Notes under the pieces: generated by a model
Told to the model about the DNA's origin: nothing
What the model saw: only the letters and a program-made list of their open reading frames with translations
Databases searched by the model: none
Shown: in pieces, positions 36,235 to 48,022 of the stretch
Layout: each line of letters opens with the position of its first letter
Numbering within the stretch: the stretch's first letter is position 1
Made by a program: the position numbers and the translations under genes
Assembly (NCBI GenBank): GCA_009760855.2
Contig: WPIO01000020.1
Span: forward strand, 3,807,501 to 3,871,500
Direction of reading: 5' to 3'
Source: Cristatella mucedo
Lineage: Eukaryota > Bryozoa > Phylactolaemata > Cristatellidae
Length of the DNA: 64,000 nucleotides

Positions 36235-37192
36235 CACTTATTGGACTCAGCAGATGACTGGTCTGGTGGAGATGAGACTTTACCTCTACGTGACCCGGAT
36301 TGAACGCGGTCGGACAAGTACGATTTGAAACACGCCAGCGCCTCGTCTGCTAGACCGACCGCTGTTCTCAATCGTTCGAGTAGGATATCGCGATCAATAA
36401 ATTTGAACGCCACCGATAGCCTCTAACAAGAGCAGGGCCATTCCTGTCGCCGTTGCTGCTTAGGATATTGTTGGTTACACGAGCAAAGCAGTTTCAGTGG
36501 CATGGTGTCATTTGAATTCCGACTACAAATTTATTCTGACAACTCATGCTACATTTGTGCTTAGCGACCATTTTTTCTGAGAATCTTTGGCATAAAAGGG
36601 TGAAGGGAAATTGGGCAATAACTTGCTAGGACCTCTGAATTCAATCGAGGCTTTGTAAGTATTAATCGAACGATTGTCGATTTGAAGGACTTTGAAACAA
36701 ATCCACTATCCAGAGAAACATTAAAAACCTGAGTTATGGCCGAACTAAGTTGTCTGCCAGTGAAAACCACAGAGCGGATGCTGTCGCGTCGCCAGGAGAT
36801 GATCTGTTTTTACCAGACTTCATTACGCTAGCCACTTCGAATGCAAAAACCTGGGAAAATCTCTGAAGGTCAAAGGTTACGACTCAGCAATTGCTTTAGT
36901 CTGTGGAGGCTTTAAAGAGGTAAGGCTATTAGCAATATTTTCAACGAGGAAGGCTGTAAACCTGTCGACTGAGCCATTAGTATCCAGTTAGTGAGACCTG
37001 TCAGAGTTGGCAAACAAAAGCAAGTTGTTGACCATCTTATAAATCTGGTTTGGGCCCGACTGGCAGGGCTTCAGTTTTCGAGTCTAAAGAGAAGCCCTGG
37101 GTTTTCTAGGCTTCCGGGCGCAGACTCGGAGGAAGTCTTTGAAATCGACTAGATCGTCGTCAGACCTAGACTTAAAAATAATAGCAACGGTA

Positions 37193-37257
37193 ATAATAAT
37201 AATACATTTGATATAGCGCCCTCAGAGAACTCGCCATCTTTCTAGGTGGCGGTCAAG
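37193..37257 (-). mobile_element. LINE-1f or SINE-A tail nested in LINE-2f
   Basis: Minus strand: CACCTAGAAAGATGGCGAGT, TCTCTGAGGGCGC, then ATTATTATTATT. LINE-2f coding similarity lies on both sides (linker at 37190, endonuclease end at 37280), so this is a short nested insertion of about 65 bases. Confidence 0.7.
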
Positions 37258-37924
37258 CCTCCGTTTTTTCGTAGAGCATATTTTGAAGTTCTTGTTAAGT
37301 TGAAAGGAGCCTCCACGGCTTTGCAGCGCACGAACAGAATGTACGGGAGGAATGTACGGAATGTACGGGATCCTTGGGGGCATGCTTAAGTTTAATGTTC
37401 GCTGCGTCAGTGAAGGTGTCTGGGCTGTCGGTAGAGTCTGGGTGCAAGTCAAGAAGATCTGCAACTGATAGATTTACAAAGCTGTTGAAGCTCAGGTGTC
37501 TCTTTAATTGAAGATTGACTGTTCACCTAATCTGGAAAGTTTCCATGAAGTAGATTCAATAATTGCCTGGACGGATCTTCAGGCGACATATCCAATGTGG
37601 TAGCGACGAGTTAGTGATCATTGTCTAGTATCCTACCTTTTTTCTTTCGCTCAAAATGGCTAAAAGAGGCATTGCTTTTGAGGGGATATATCACACTTGA
37701 AGAGTTTGACTTTTCCATAAACCTAGGAACGGCCGGTTTGGCTTGACAGAGATAAAGAAATTCTAGGACATGTAAAATTCATTCACTTAAGCGCTGCAAC
37801 AAAGTGTAAACAAAGAGCGTGATCGTGCTAGATATTTGATTATATTCCTGGGTAAAACACGCGCGTCTGAAGAAAATTCACAGCAGTGTTAAAACGTCGT
37901 AGTAGCGGCTTGTACTGTTCGTTA

Positions 37925-38115
37925 AATTATAAATTATGATTAGGTTATTTAACAGCCTCATTTGTAGAGCGGCAGAAGAGCCTTAACGGCCATCACTGCC
38001 ACTTGCAGTTGGCAATAGAGTACCACGCGCTGCAAAGTTCGAATTCTCGAACTCGGTCGCGAAGAGAGAGGGCACCTTGCCTCCTGGGCATCTTATCTCG
38101 GCCCAGGTAGCCGGC
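37925..38115 (-). mobile_element. SINE-B copy
   Basis: Minus strand: B-box-like GTTCGAGAATTCGAAC region, then TATTGCCAACTGCAAGTGGC, GCTCTTCTGCCGCT and the end GAGGCTGTTAAATAACC. The same body order occurs at 41095-41262. Confidence 0.75.
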
Positions 38116-38339
38116 AAACTTCAGGGCGTATCAGTAAATGTATAGAATCCCAGCCCGCGCACTCGGTTCTTGCGAGCGTAGGCCTAATTTATGTTCTCTG
38201 CAGTAACGACGCGGCACAATATATTTCGAAGGCTATCGCAAAGGCTTTCCGTAATCAAATATTGGTAAGCAACACGCGTGGCGGTAGCAATCGCGGCACT
38301 CCATCTTCAGCGGCACAAGAAAGCTGGCTAGCAAGTAGA

Positions 38340-38368
38340 AATTCCGTTTGCAGCAAATGTAAAGCGCC

Positions 38369-38428
<60 letters not shown>

Positions 38429-38475
38429 GTTATCTGAGGGCGCTTTATCAAGTACATTATTATTATTATTATTAA
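38340..38475 (+). mobile_element. LINE-1f tail with an internal GA expansion
   Basis: TTGCAGCAAATGTAAAGCGC and CTAGAGAGA pass into about 26 GA units (38369-38423), then GATTTAGTTATCTGAGGGCG and ATTATTATTATTATTA. Normal copies have only three or four GA units at that point. The microsatellite therefore grew inside the left arm of the inner stem. Confidence 0.93.
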
Positions 38476-38634
38476 ATGGACCCGAGACCCGAGCCAACCA
38501 TGGCGTCAAGTGACGCTTTAAATCGGCACGCTCGCCTGCTACTGGTGCGCCAGAAAACGACCAAGCAGCCTTGACAATTACTGGCATGCCAAGTCCAAAT
38601 GGAACTCGTATTTGTAAAAGAAAAAAGAGTCCTT

Positions 38635-38792
38635 GAAATCCGGTTGTAGGACATTTCCCCACCTGGACATTTCCCTCCGGACGTTTCCCTCCTGGTGGAC
38701 CCTGGGACTTTTCTATCCGGACATTCCCCCCCCCGGGGTAGGACATTTCCCCCTATGTTGATAAATGTATAACTAAGGATACATACACACAC

Positions 38793-38828
<36 letters not shown>

Positions 38829-39262
38829 CATAAAGTTAACGCTCTATTAAAATAAAAATCAACTCAGTATAATTAGAAGAAAGGATGGATTGGAAGGATG
38901 GTTTCTAATGGAGCGAGCGGCGGCGGCAGCGGCTGCGGCAGCGGCTGCGGCAGCGGCGGCGAGCTATACAGTTCGGTCCCGCTCGACGCCGCTAAGCACT
39001 TGTTCGTACCCGTCAAAGCTGGCACGCTCTATGGCGTGCCGCGCGTTCCTGAAAATGAGCGCCAAGCCTCAGAGGTCCACTGAGTATAACTCGAGCTCAA
39101 GAGATCTAGTTACGCCCTAATATGCACTAATTAAAGCGCTGGATACGAGCAAGGGTGGATTAAACTAAACCCTAAAACCTAAACCGTATACCGGGGGGGG
39201 GGAATGTCCTACCCCAGGGGGAAAGTCGGGGGCCCTCCCGAAATGTCCGTACCCCCGAAATC
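38635..39262. mobile_element. Foldback-like inverted-repeat element candidate
   Basis: The left side holds at least four degenerate copies of GGACATTTCCC (38650-38752). The right side holds the inverse (GGAATGTCCTACCCC and CGAAATGTCCG, 39195-39250). Arms built from short subrepeats are typical of foldback elements. Between them are a (TA)n tract at 38791-38826 and a GCGGCGGCAGC-rich run at 38918-38958. No transposase or clear target duplication was found. Confidence 0.45.
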
Positions 39263-39999
39263 CTTATCAGATGCTGCAGAATGTGAGTAGTACATAGCTT
39301 TCAAATGACCGAGTGCAAGCAATGAGTATATCGGCCAGAGAATACAAGTTGCAGTGAATTAAATGAAGCAAAATTAGGATTCGAGCGAGCGACTAGAGGA
39401 TAGCGACGACGACGATGCCGAGCAAGACGAGCGACGAAGGAGCAAGCGGAGCTCTCGGAAGTTTGCCTTCCAAACAAGAAGAAAGAAGAAAGCTTAGTTG
39501 TAGGCGAGAGCGTGCGCTCGATCGTACGTTGTAGGATCAGCCTACAACGTACGAGCGCTAAAAATGCTAAAAAGAGCTCGTGTGCAGGAGCAGTGACGAA
39601 ACAGACCCCAAAGGTGCTTGTTACTAGTCTGTTGTGAATATAGAAAGAATCTCTCCAACAGGCACGCTGCCTCCAACACACCCTTGCAGCCAGCCAGCCA
39701 GCCAGCGCCCTTGACTCATTGCCCAGCAATTGTTCAGCATTCTTACATTTCTACGTCGGGGGTGGTCGGGGGGGGGGGGTCCGGCTCACTCTAATTTGGC
39801 TAGCAGGCCCCTCCCCACCAGTCCATGGCATGCCAGTAAGCGAGTGTAAGGCGAGCACCCGTCCAACTGCTAAAATTGTCGCTAGCAGAGTGCAGGAGCG
39901 TAGGATCTACAAGTAAGGTGAGGGAAGAGCTTTCCCTTTGAAAAAGCCAGATCTGTCTGTCTGTTCCGAACAGCGTTTGCTCTGGCTGCGGTTTGAATC
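39263..39999. other. Unassigned DNA with a 17-bp hairpin
   Basis: CGCTCG-ATCG-TACGTTGTAGG (39515-39535), loop ATCAG, then CCTACAACGTACGAGCG (39541-39557): 17 paired bases with a 4-base bulge on the left arm. Poly-G at 39770. A (CCAG)n stretch at 39690-39705. Confidence 0.7.
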
Positions 40000-40195
40000 T
40001 TGTCCTTTGTGCCCTTATGCATGCTGCAATTGTGCATGCTGTCACTGATCAATATTAGCTAATCGATCACGAATCAATCAGTTTACATGCTTCCTCTCCA
40101 GCATTTGCTAAGCGCCTAGGAATATTTAGTTCTCTTTAGGCTTATATGCGCATGTGCTATTCTGATTATTACTGGTATTATTAGTATTAATGTCA
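40000..40195 (+). mobile_element. Solo LINE-1f 3' UTR and tail, diverged
   Basis: TTGTCCTTTGTGCCCTTATG and ATGCTGTCACTGATCA-type units, hairpin GCGCCTAGGAATATTTAGTT, then ATTATTACTGGTATTATTAG. Confidence 0.75.
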
Positions 40196-40727
40196 AAAAG
40201 AAAAGACACTGTCCGAGTCTTTCTGTGGACACCTGTCCAAAAACTTCGTCTGCCCAAAAAACTTCCTGTGGGTAGCTGGATCTGCTGCCCTCATTAGCTG
40301 GCTGTTGCATTAGCTGCAGGCAGCTGCAGCAGGACCTGCTGCAGCTGCCTGCCGCCAGCAAAGGACTGCAGAGGTGGCAACTGGCTGGAGGCCACCTGCC
40401 AACCAGTCATTAGCAGCCACCCTGGTGGCTGCCAATTCAAATTCAGTCGATTCAAAGAAAAAACCGTATTCAAATGAGACTTTGAAACCCCGACAGGTAC
40501 CGTCTGCTGCCAGAAACTTGGCAGGAGAATGCTTGTATGTAACACACGGCCAACTGTCCGTGCAAAAGATGGAGTGTTAAGCTCCGAGACCTACCTGACG
40601 CATCCTTCCTTTTGTAGGTGCAGAGTACAATGACGACCAAGCTAGGTTGTCTGCTAGGTTTGAGTAAAGACGTGTGAGCAGTTGCCCACACAGGAAGAAC
40701 CTACAGATATTAGGGCTATTAATTTAA
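40196..40727. other. Unassigned DNA
   Basis: Rich in GCTGCAG palindromes (40310-40350). No gene recognised. Confidence 0.35.
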
Positions 40728-40890
40728 TTGCCCACTGGTTAAGGTGCTCACCTTTAATGACCGAGGTCAAGATGGATGCATTGGCTGACCGAGGTCGAAG
40801 GGACTCGAGCCCCGTGGCATTTGTGAAGCCCCTGAATAGAGAGATTAAGTTCTCTTATCGTGCTATACAAATGAAACATATTTTTTTAAT
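40728..40890 (+). mobile_element. SINE-A copy
   Basis: CACTGGTTAAGGTGCTCACC (A-box region), a partial duplication of the GACCGAGGTC segment, B-box-like GGACTCGAGCCCC, tail CCCCTGAATAGAGAGATTAA with TTCTCTTATCGTGC and a T-rich end. Confidence 0.82.
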
Positions 40891-41094
40891 TACAAACAAA
40901 TCGAAGGAAGCCAAGCTGGAGCCAGTGGCCATGACAGGCGACCCCAGCCCATGAGAATATGAAAGTGCAATCGCCGGCTTGCTGTTCTCTGATGATGTGC
41001 CTACTGCCTTGAAACAGAGTCTCCTTCTCTGTGGTAGTTCAGGCTAAGACCCAAGATTTGAGCCACATGTGCTCAAAGCTGTCGGCTAGGCAGG

Positions 41095-41262
41095 GATACT
41101 GGACCGTGATAACCCAGAAGGTCAGGGGCTTGCTCTTCACGAGCGAAGGTCGTGGGTTCGAATCCTGCAGTGGACGATCCTTTATTGCCAACTGCAAGCG
41201 CTAGTGATAACCGATAAGGCTCTTCTGCCACTGAGCAAATGAGGCTGCTAAATCGGCTAAGA
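41095..41262 (+). mobile_element. SINE-B, best copy
   Basis: The B box GGTTCGAATCC is a perfect tRNA match (41155-41165). The body TTTATTGCCAACTGCAAGCG follows, then GGCTCTTCTGCCACTG and the end GAGGCTGCTAAATCGGC. The unrelated LINE-1f begins within about 15 bases. Confidence 0.82.
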
Positions 41263-41274
41263 TCTAAGATCTGT

Positions 41275-43263
41275 CACTCTCCAGGGCATCGAACATGCCA
41301 TAGCTGCTCGCACTGGAGCATGCTCGGCAAAAGAAGCAGCTGATGAGTGCCGATCGCTTCTCTCGATTCTTTGCGCAGAAGATAAACAAGATCAGGAAGT
41401 CCATCCCTGCGATGCTGTTGGCCAATTCCTGGCTGCACCACAATGTCTACATTTAAGCAGGTCACTAGTGATCTAGTCCTGAAGTTCGTATCTCAATCAA
41501 AGAAGACAACAAGTCCTCTGGACTCTATTCCCACTGTCCTGCTCCTACGTTGCATTGATCTGCTGCCACGCATAACTAACATCATAAATATGTCATTAGC
41601 CTCAGGTCATGTCCCAGCACCTTTCAAAAAAGCTGTAGTCAGGCCACTCCTCAAGAAAGCAACACTTGACCAAGAGAACTTGAGCAACTACCGCCCAGTC
41701 TCCCTTCTACCATTCTTATCAAAGACACTGGAACGGGTCGAGGCGGACCAGCTGAACTCATATATCGAAACCTCACACCTTGCTAGTAAGTTCCAGTCTG
41801 GCTTTAGAGCAAATCACTCCACAGAGTCAGCATTGCTTAGGGTATACAACGACCTACTTAGGAATGCAGACATGGGTAGAGTGTCTCTGCTTGTTTTGCT
41901 CGATCTTTCGGCAGCTTTTGATACCATTGATCACAAAGTTCTTCTAGAGCGCCTCTCATCTCGCCTGGGCATCACTGGCACTGCTCTGCAGTGGTTCAGG
42001 TCCTATCTCAGTGGGAGAATCCAGAGTACTGACGTGAATGGACAAAGATCATCTGAAGTACCTCTGAATTATGGAGTACCTCAGGGCTCTGTGCTAGGTC
42101 CGGTTCTGTTCACGGTTTATACTCTGCCTCTTGCTGATGTGATTGCCAAGCACAATCTAGGCTTTCACTTCTATGCGGATGACACTCAGTTGTACCTTTG
42201 CTTTGATCCCTCCCAGCCTTCGAGCACCTCAAATTCTCTCAACTCACTAGCTGCATGCATTGATGACATCCGCACATAGATGGCAGCAAATTTTCTAAAA
42301 CTTAACGATGATAAAAAACTAACTTACTAGTTATGGGCAAACCCAGTGTGGTTCAGAAATTGGAAAGGCTGACGCTCAAAATTGGTTCTGCCAGCATATC
42401 TTCTGTTGAATCAGCTCGAAATCTAGCTGTCATGTTCCAAAGTGACATCTCGTTAGACGACCACATCAGCTCCACAATCAAGTCTGCCTACTTTCAGCTA
42501 CATAGCATTGCTAAAACTCAGGCTTGTTTAGATAAGGATACCACGTCCAAGTTGGTCCATGCATTCGTGACATCCCGTCTCGACTTCTGCAACTCACTGC
42601 TTACTGGCCTACCGGCATGTGCGATCAGGCGATTGCAGCTGGTGCAAAACTCCGCAGCTAGGCTTGTCTGTCGTGAGCGTCGCAGTTGCCACATTACACC
42701 ACTTCTCGCCGACCTGCACTGGCTACCAGTCACGAAACGGATTGACTTCAAAGTTTTGTCACTCACTTTAGGTCACTTCATTCTTTGGCTCCAGCCTATC
42801 TCTCACATCTACTCCCCCACCAGGCCAAGCATCGTACCACCCGCTTTTCGGAATCCAACAGTCTACCAATACCTCGTACAAACCTCAAATCCTTTGGAGA
42901 CCGTGCATTTAGTTCATATGCTCCCAAAGCCTGGAACTCTCTCGCGACTTGTGTCAGAACATCCCCTGACTTGACCACATTTAAAAAGAACTTAAAAACA
43001 CACCTATTTAGGACAGCATTTAGTGGGTCCCTGTGATTCGTCCTTGATGTGCTTATGTGTGCTGACACTGTGCATGCTGCCACTAACCACACTTGCATGC
43101 TGACCCTGTGCATGTCATCCCTAACCATGTTATTCATGTTGTTTATGAAGCATGATATTACTCACCATTCAATAGCGTTTTCATTTGCAGCAAATGTAAA
43201 GCACCTAGAAAAAGATTAAGTTCTCTGAGGGTGCTTTATCAAGTGCATTATTATTATTATTCG
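41275..43263 (+). mobile_element. LINE-1f, most complete copy
   Basis: L2/CR1-clade non-LTR retrotransposon. It is 5'-truncated, with no endonuclease left, and starts in the linker (FFAQKINKIRKSI near 41370). RT, C-terminal domain, 3' UTR, hairpin and (ATT)n follow in order. The hairpin (43196-43240) has stem arms AAAGCACC and GGTGCTTT, where most copies have AAAGCGCC and GGCGCTTT. It moves by target-primed reverse transcription, inferred from family knowledge. Confidence 0.95.
41443..43036 (+). pseudogene. LINE-1f reverse transcriptase ORF, three lesions
   Basis: RT makes cDNA from its own RNA at the nicked target. First block 41443-42279 (278 codons): fingers at residues 60-100 (RPLLKKA, YRPVSLLPFLSKTLER), LDLSAAFD at 153-160, GVPQGSVLGP at 211-220, intact FYADD at 243-247. 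The start Met is only the first in frame; coding enters from upstream. Lesions: TAG at 42280 where other lineage members have Trp, a frameshift near 42315, and a one-base loss near 42768 (TTTA against TTTTA in sister copies). The final frame ends at 43036. The C-terminal half contains LVHAFVTSRLDFCNSLL, ADLHWLPV and FKKNLKTHLF. Confidence 0.92.
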
Positions 43264-43828
43264 TCGATGTAACTAACTTGGCACTTCTTCACAAACTTGA
43301 TTTGTCTGCCGCTGAAGTCTGTTTTTGGCCTGCCTTGCTGCTTCTCTCCTTGTCTCTGGAATTCCGCAGGCGTAGGTGCTCGTGTGATTGCAGCAAATCG
43401 ATGAATCTTAGAACCTTGGCCGTCCTATCAAACAGCCCCCGGAACCGAGGCTAAGATGCCGAGGCTGGGAAATGCCGCAGAAGGTAGTGATGCCCTCAAC
43501 GACGTGATCGTTTTCTCATTCTTCTGTTCAGGATTAGAAGCACGAAACTAATTACTTTAAAATGGTCATTTTCTTGAGACATACTAAATAGGATGACCCC
43601 CACTGTAAGAGCTGAGTGAGTAACATCGAACTTCGATTTAGAAAGCTTTGAATTTGAAGAGTCTATGCCAAAATCTGAATTGGCATGTCTGCAAATTTTT
43701 CAAGGGGGTCTAAACCTGGGATTTTGGCTGACCGTCGGGAGACTGCAGGTGTGGAAAGCCAAGCATCAGTTCAGAGTTGCATAGATAAACCCGTAATTCA
43801 CTCGAAAAGCACCCTAAGAGAAGCCACC
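43264..43828. other. Unassigned DNA
   Basis: No recognised feature. Confidence 0.35.
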
Positions 43829-43975
43829 CTGGTTCGGCCTAGGGGTTGAGATGCTCGTCTTTGGCGAGAGATTTTGGGCTCAAGCCCTGAGGTGTATGTG
43901 AAGAGCCTAGGCAGAGATACAGTTTTCTTAGGGTGCTGTACAAACGAATTATATTACGAATTATATTATTGTATA
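43829..43975 (+). mobile_element. SINE-A copy
   Basis: TGGTTCGGCCTAGGGGTTGA (A-box region), B-box-like GGGCTCAAGCCCTG, tail GAGCCTAGGCAGAGATACAG with TTCTTAGGGTGC and an ATTATATTACGAATTATATT end. Confidence 0.82.
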
Positions 43976-43976
43976 T

Positions 43977-44048
43977 GCCACTTGGCTACAACCCACGATC
44001 TTGGTCGTCAAAGGTGAGCTACCCAACCCCTGGGCCACACCGGGGCGG
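43977..44048 (-). mobile_element. SINE-A head fragment, opposite strand
   Basis: The minus strand reads the 5' half only: TGGCCCAGGGGTTGGGTAGC, then CCAAGATCGTGGGTTGTAGC. It lies tail-to-tail with the previous SINE-A, and its 3' half is absent. Confidence 0.6.
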
Positions 44049-44669
44049 CTCGGTCGAATGGAGCTGTTACCTCTCAGTTCCCTTGCCATCCACCGCAATG
44101 ATATCGATGCTGCCCTACTATGCTATCGCCTCACGTGTTCGCAAGAAGGGAATCGCTTAAAAGAGCCAATAGTAGCTCTTCCCCCCCCCCGAACTAGAGA
44201 GCAGCAGCCTTCGAGCGGTGTGGACCTTTACCTGACTTCTCCATAATACCTTCGATATTCCGCTACTAACTTTACTGTGACTGTTCATGAGCTGTCCTCG
44301 GATATGCTACTCAAAATGGAACCTATTTTTTAGCATAAGGTAGCGGCTTCCTCCCTCCCTCCCTCCCCCACCAAGATGTCGGGGTTGTACTGCCGGTCCC
44401 GGTTCACGAGGTCGATGCTCGAGAGTGAAAGGTGGCTGAAGTCTGACGCACTTTGAAGTGCCGCTCTCAGAGACCGAACCCACTTGACGGTTTTTTGGTA
44501 GCTGGCCAAGGTCTAGCTTTGCCTCGATCTGGGCCTGCTATCTCTCTTTATCAGACGGCTGGTTACAAGCGAGTGCCAGCCTTGCAACTGGGCAGATGCT
44601 AGCCAAGCCTTTTGGCCGGCAAGAAGTTGGTGCCAGAGTGCTGGGCAGATGAAACTGGGCAAAGTGCCT
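44049..44669. other. Unassigned DNA
   Basis: Poly-C at 44181 and (CCCT)n at 44352-44367. No gene recognised. Confidence 0.35.
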
Positions 44670-44803
44670 GCTGTGAGGGGATGTTGCCACTAATCATTTA
44701 GTGGTGCTTTCTATACAGCGTGTGCAAAGTGTCTAGAAAGGGATTCTCAGTTCTCTGAGGGTGCTATACACATGCATTATTATTATTATTATTATTATTA
44801 TTC
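44670..44803 (+). mobile_element. Solo LINE-1f tail
   Basis: TTGCCACTAATCATTTAGTG, GTGTCTAGAAAGGGATTCTC with TTCTCTGAGGGTGC, then eight ATT units ending at 44803. Confidence 0.8.
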
Positions 44804-46679
<1,876 letters not shown>

Positions 46680-47207
46680 CAAATACAAATACAAATCGTG
46701 AAAATAGAAAATAAAGTTTTTAACTATGTGCTGAAAGCCTTGCTATATTCTGTTCTTGCACCGTAGTAGCAATGTTAAATTTCAGACTAGACTGCTCTGC
46801 AACTTTTCGAGTGTATAGGAGGTCTTTTAGGTGAAAGAACATTGCAATAAGGTATAACAAATTCTTTACTTCTTGGTATGCATACAATGCCATTCAGTGT
46901 ATCACTTTTTAACAAAATGAACGCATGTTTCCTGTAGCACAGTCGAGGAATAGTGAGAGGAACCGGCAGTTGAGGCCATCTCACCTGAACGACTTGCAAT
47001 TACACTTGTAACATTACCACATGCCTGCGTCACCTATGCATTAACTACGAGCCACGCCCACTCTGCACTTGCTCCTCTCCCGGCAGCCGAGTCTTGACTG
47101 CTGCCAGAGAAATGTGTGCTCCTACTCTTGCTCACCGACACACGATGCCGATATTGGTCTCCCTGACTCAGGGCGCCAGTGCTGCAATGCCAATCTATGC
47201 CTGCATG
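46680..47207. other. Unassigned DNA
   Basis: No recognised feature. Confidence 0.35.
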
Positions 47208-48022
47208 ACCACAGTCAAATCTGCCTATTTTCAGCTTCATAACATTGCTAAAATTAGGGCTTGTTTAGAAAAGGATACCACGTCCAAATTGGTCCATGCA
47301 TTCGTGACATCCCGTCTCGACTTCTGAAACTCACTGCTTACTGGCCTACCAGCATGTTAGATCAGGCGATTGCAGCTGGTGCAAAACTCCGCAGCTAGGC
47401 TTGTCTGTCGTGAGCTTCGCTGTTGCCACATTACTCCACTTCTCACCGACCTGCACTGGCTACCAGTCAAGCAACGGATTGACTTCAAGGTTTTGCCGCT
47501 CACTTTTAGGTCACTTCATTCTTTGGCTCCAGCCTATCTCTCACATCTACTCCCCCATCAGGCCAAGCATCGTACCACCAGCTTTTCGGAATCCAACAGT
47601 CTACAAATACCTCGTGCAAACCTCAAATCCCTTGGAGACCGTGCATTTAGTTCGTATGCTCCCAAAGCCTGGAACTCCCTCCCAACTTGCGTCAGAACAT
47701 CCCCTGACTTGACCACATTTAAAAGAACTTAAAAACACAACTATTTAGGACAGCATTTAGTGGGTCCCTGTGATTCGTCCTTGATGTGCTTATGTGTGCT
47801 GACACTTTGCATGCTGACCCTCTGACATTTGCTGCCACTAACCACATTTGCATGCTGACCCTGTGCATGTCACCCCTAACCATGTTATCATTTTGTTTGT
47901 TTATTAAGCATGATGATACTCACCATTCAATTGCATTTCCCTTTGCAGCAAATGTAAAGCGCCTAGACAGAGAGATTAAGTTCTCTGAGGGCGCTTTATC
48001 AAGTGCATTATTATTGTTATCA
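47208..48022 (+). mobile_element. LINE-1f copy I, C-terminal half and 3' end
   Basis: Starts at CAGTCAAATCTGCCTATTTT (the IKSAYFQLHNIAK segment). A TGA at 47326 and a TAG just after are the clear breaks. The downstream frame 47370-47732 contains LVCRELRCCHITPLL, KAWNSLPTCVRT and LTTFKRT. The 3' UTR has an extra partial copy of GCTGACCCT-TGCTGCCACT (47800-47860). Hairpin GCGCCTAGACAGAGAGATTA, then ATTATTGTTATCA. A young copy. Confidence 0.93.

Larger units (their letters stand above)
35285..37760 (-). mobile_element. LINE-2f, longest copy
   Basis: Minus strand, reading from 37760 down. The end of an APE-type endonuclease (LDNDH near 37612, comparable to the SDH motif) is followed by RHLSFNSFVNLSVADLLDLH and the linker KMVNNLLLFANSD. 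RT follows: ITQVFNVSLDSGFVSKSFKS, ILLERLRTAVGL and FKSYLSDRVQSGS. The LGPLL block is triplicated. The YADD site reads HF-stop-ADDTQL (Tyr to stop), and NFLKLNDEKAKLLL follows. The C-terminal part and 3' UTR reach 35285. Stops and frameshifts make it dead. A LINE-1f tail is inserted at 37193-37257. Confidence 0.85.

Noticed and set aside
39165-39187. CCCTAAA-like words suggesting telomere sequence
   Set aside because: Only two or three imperfect units inside a candidate mobile element; too short for a telomere or an interstitial telomere block.
41155-41165. Perfect tRNA B box (GGTTCGAATCC)
   Set aside because: There is no matching acceptor stem or cloverleaf; it belongs to SINE-B, not to a tRNA gene.
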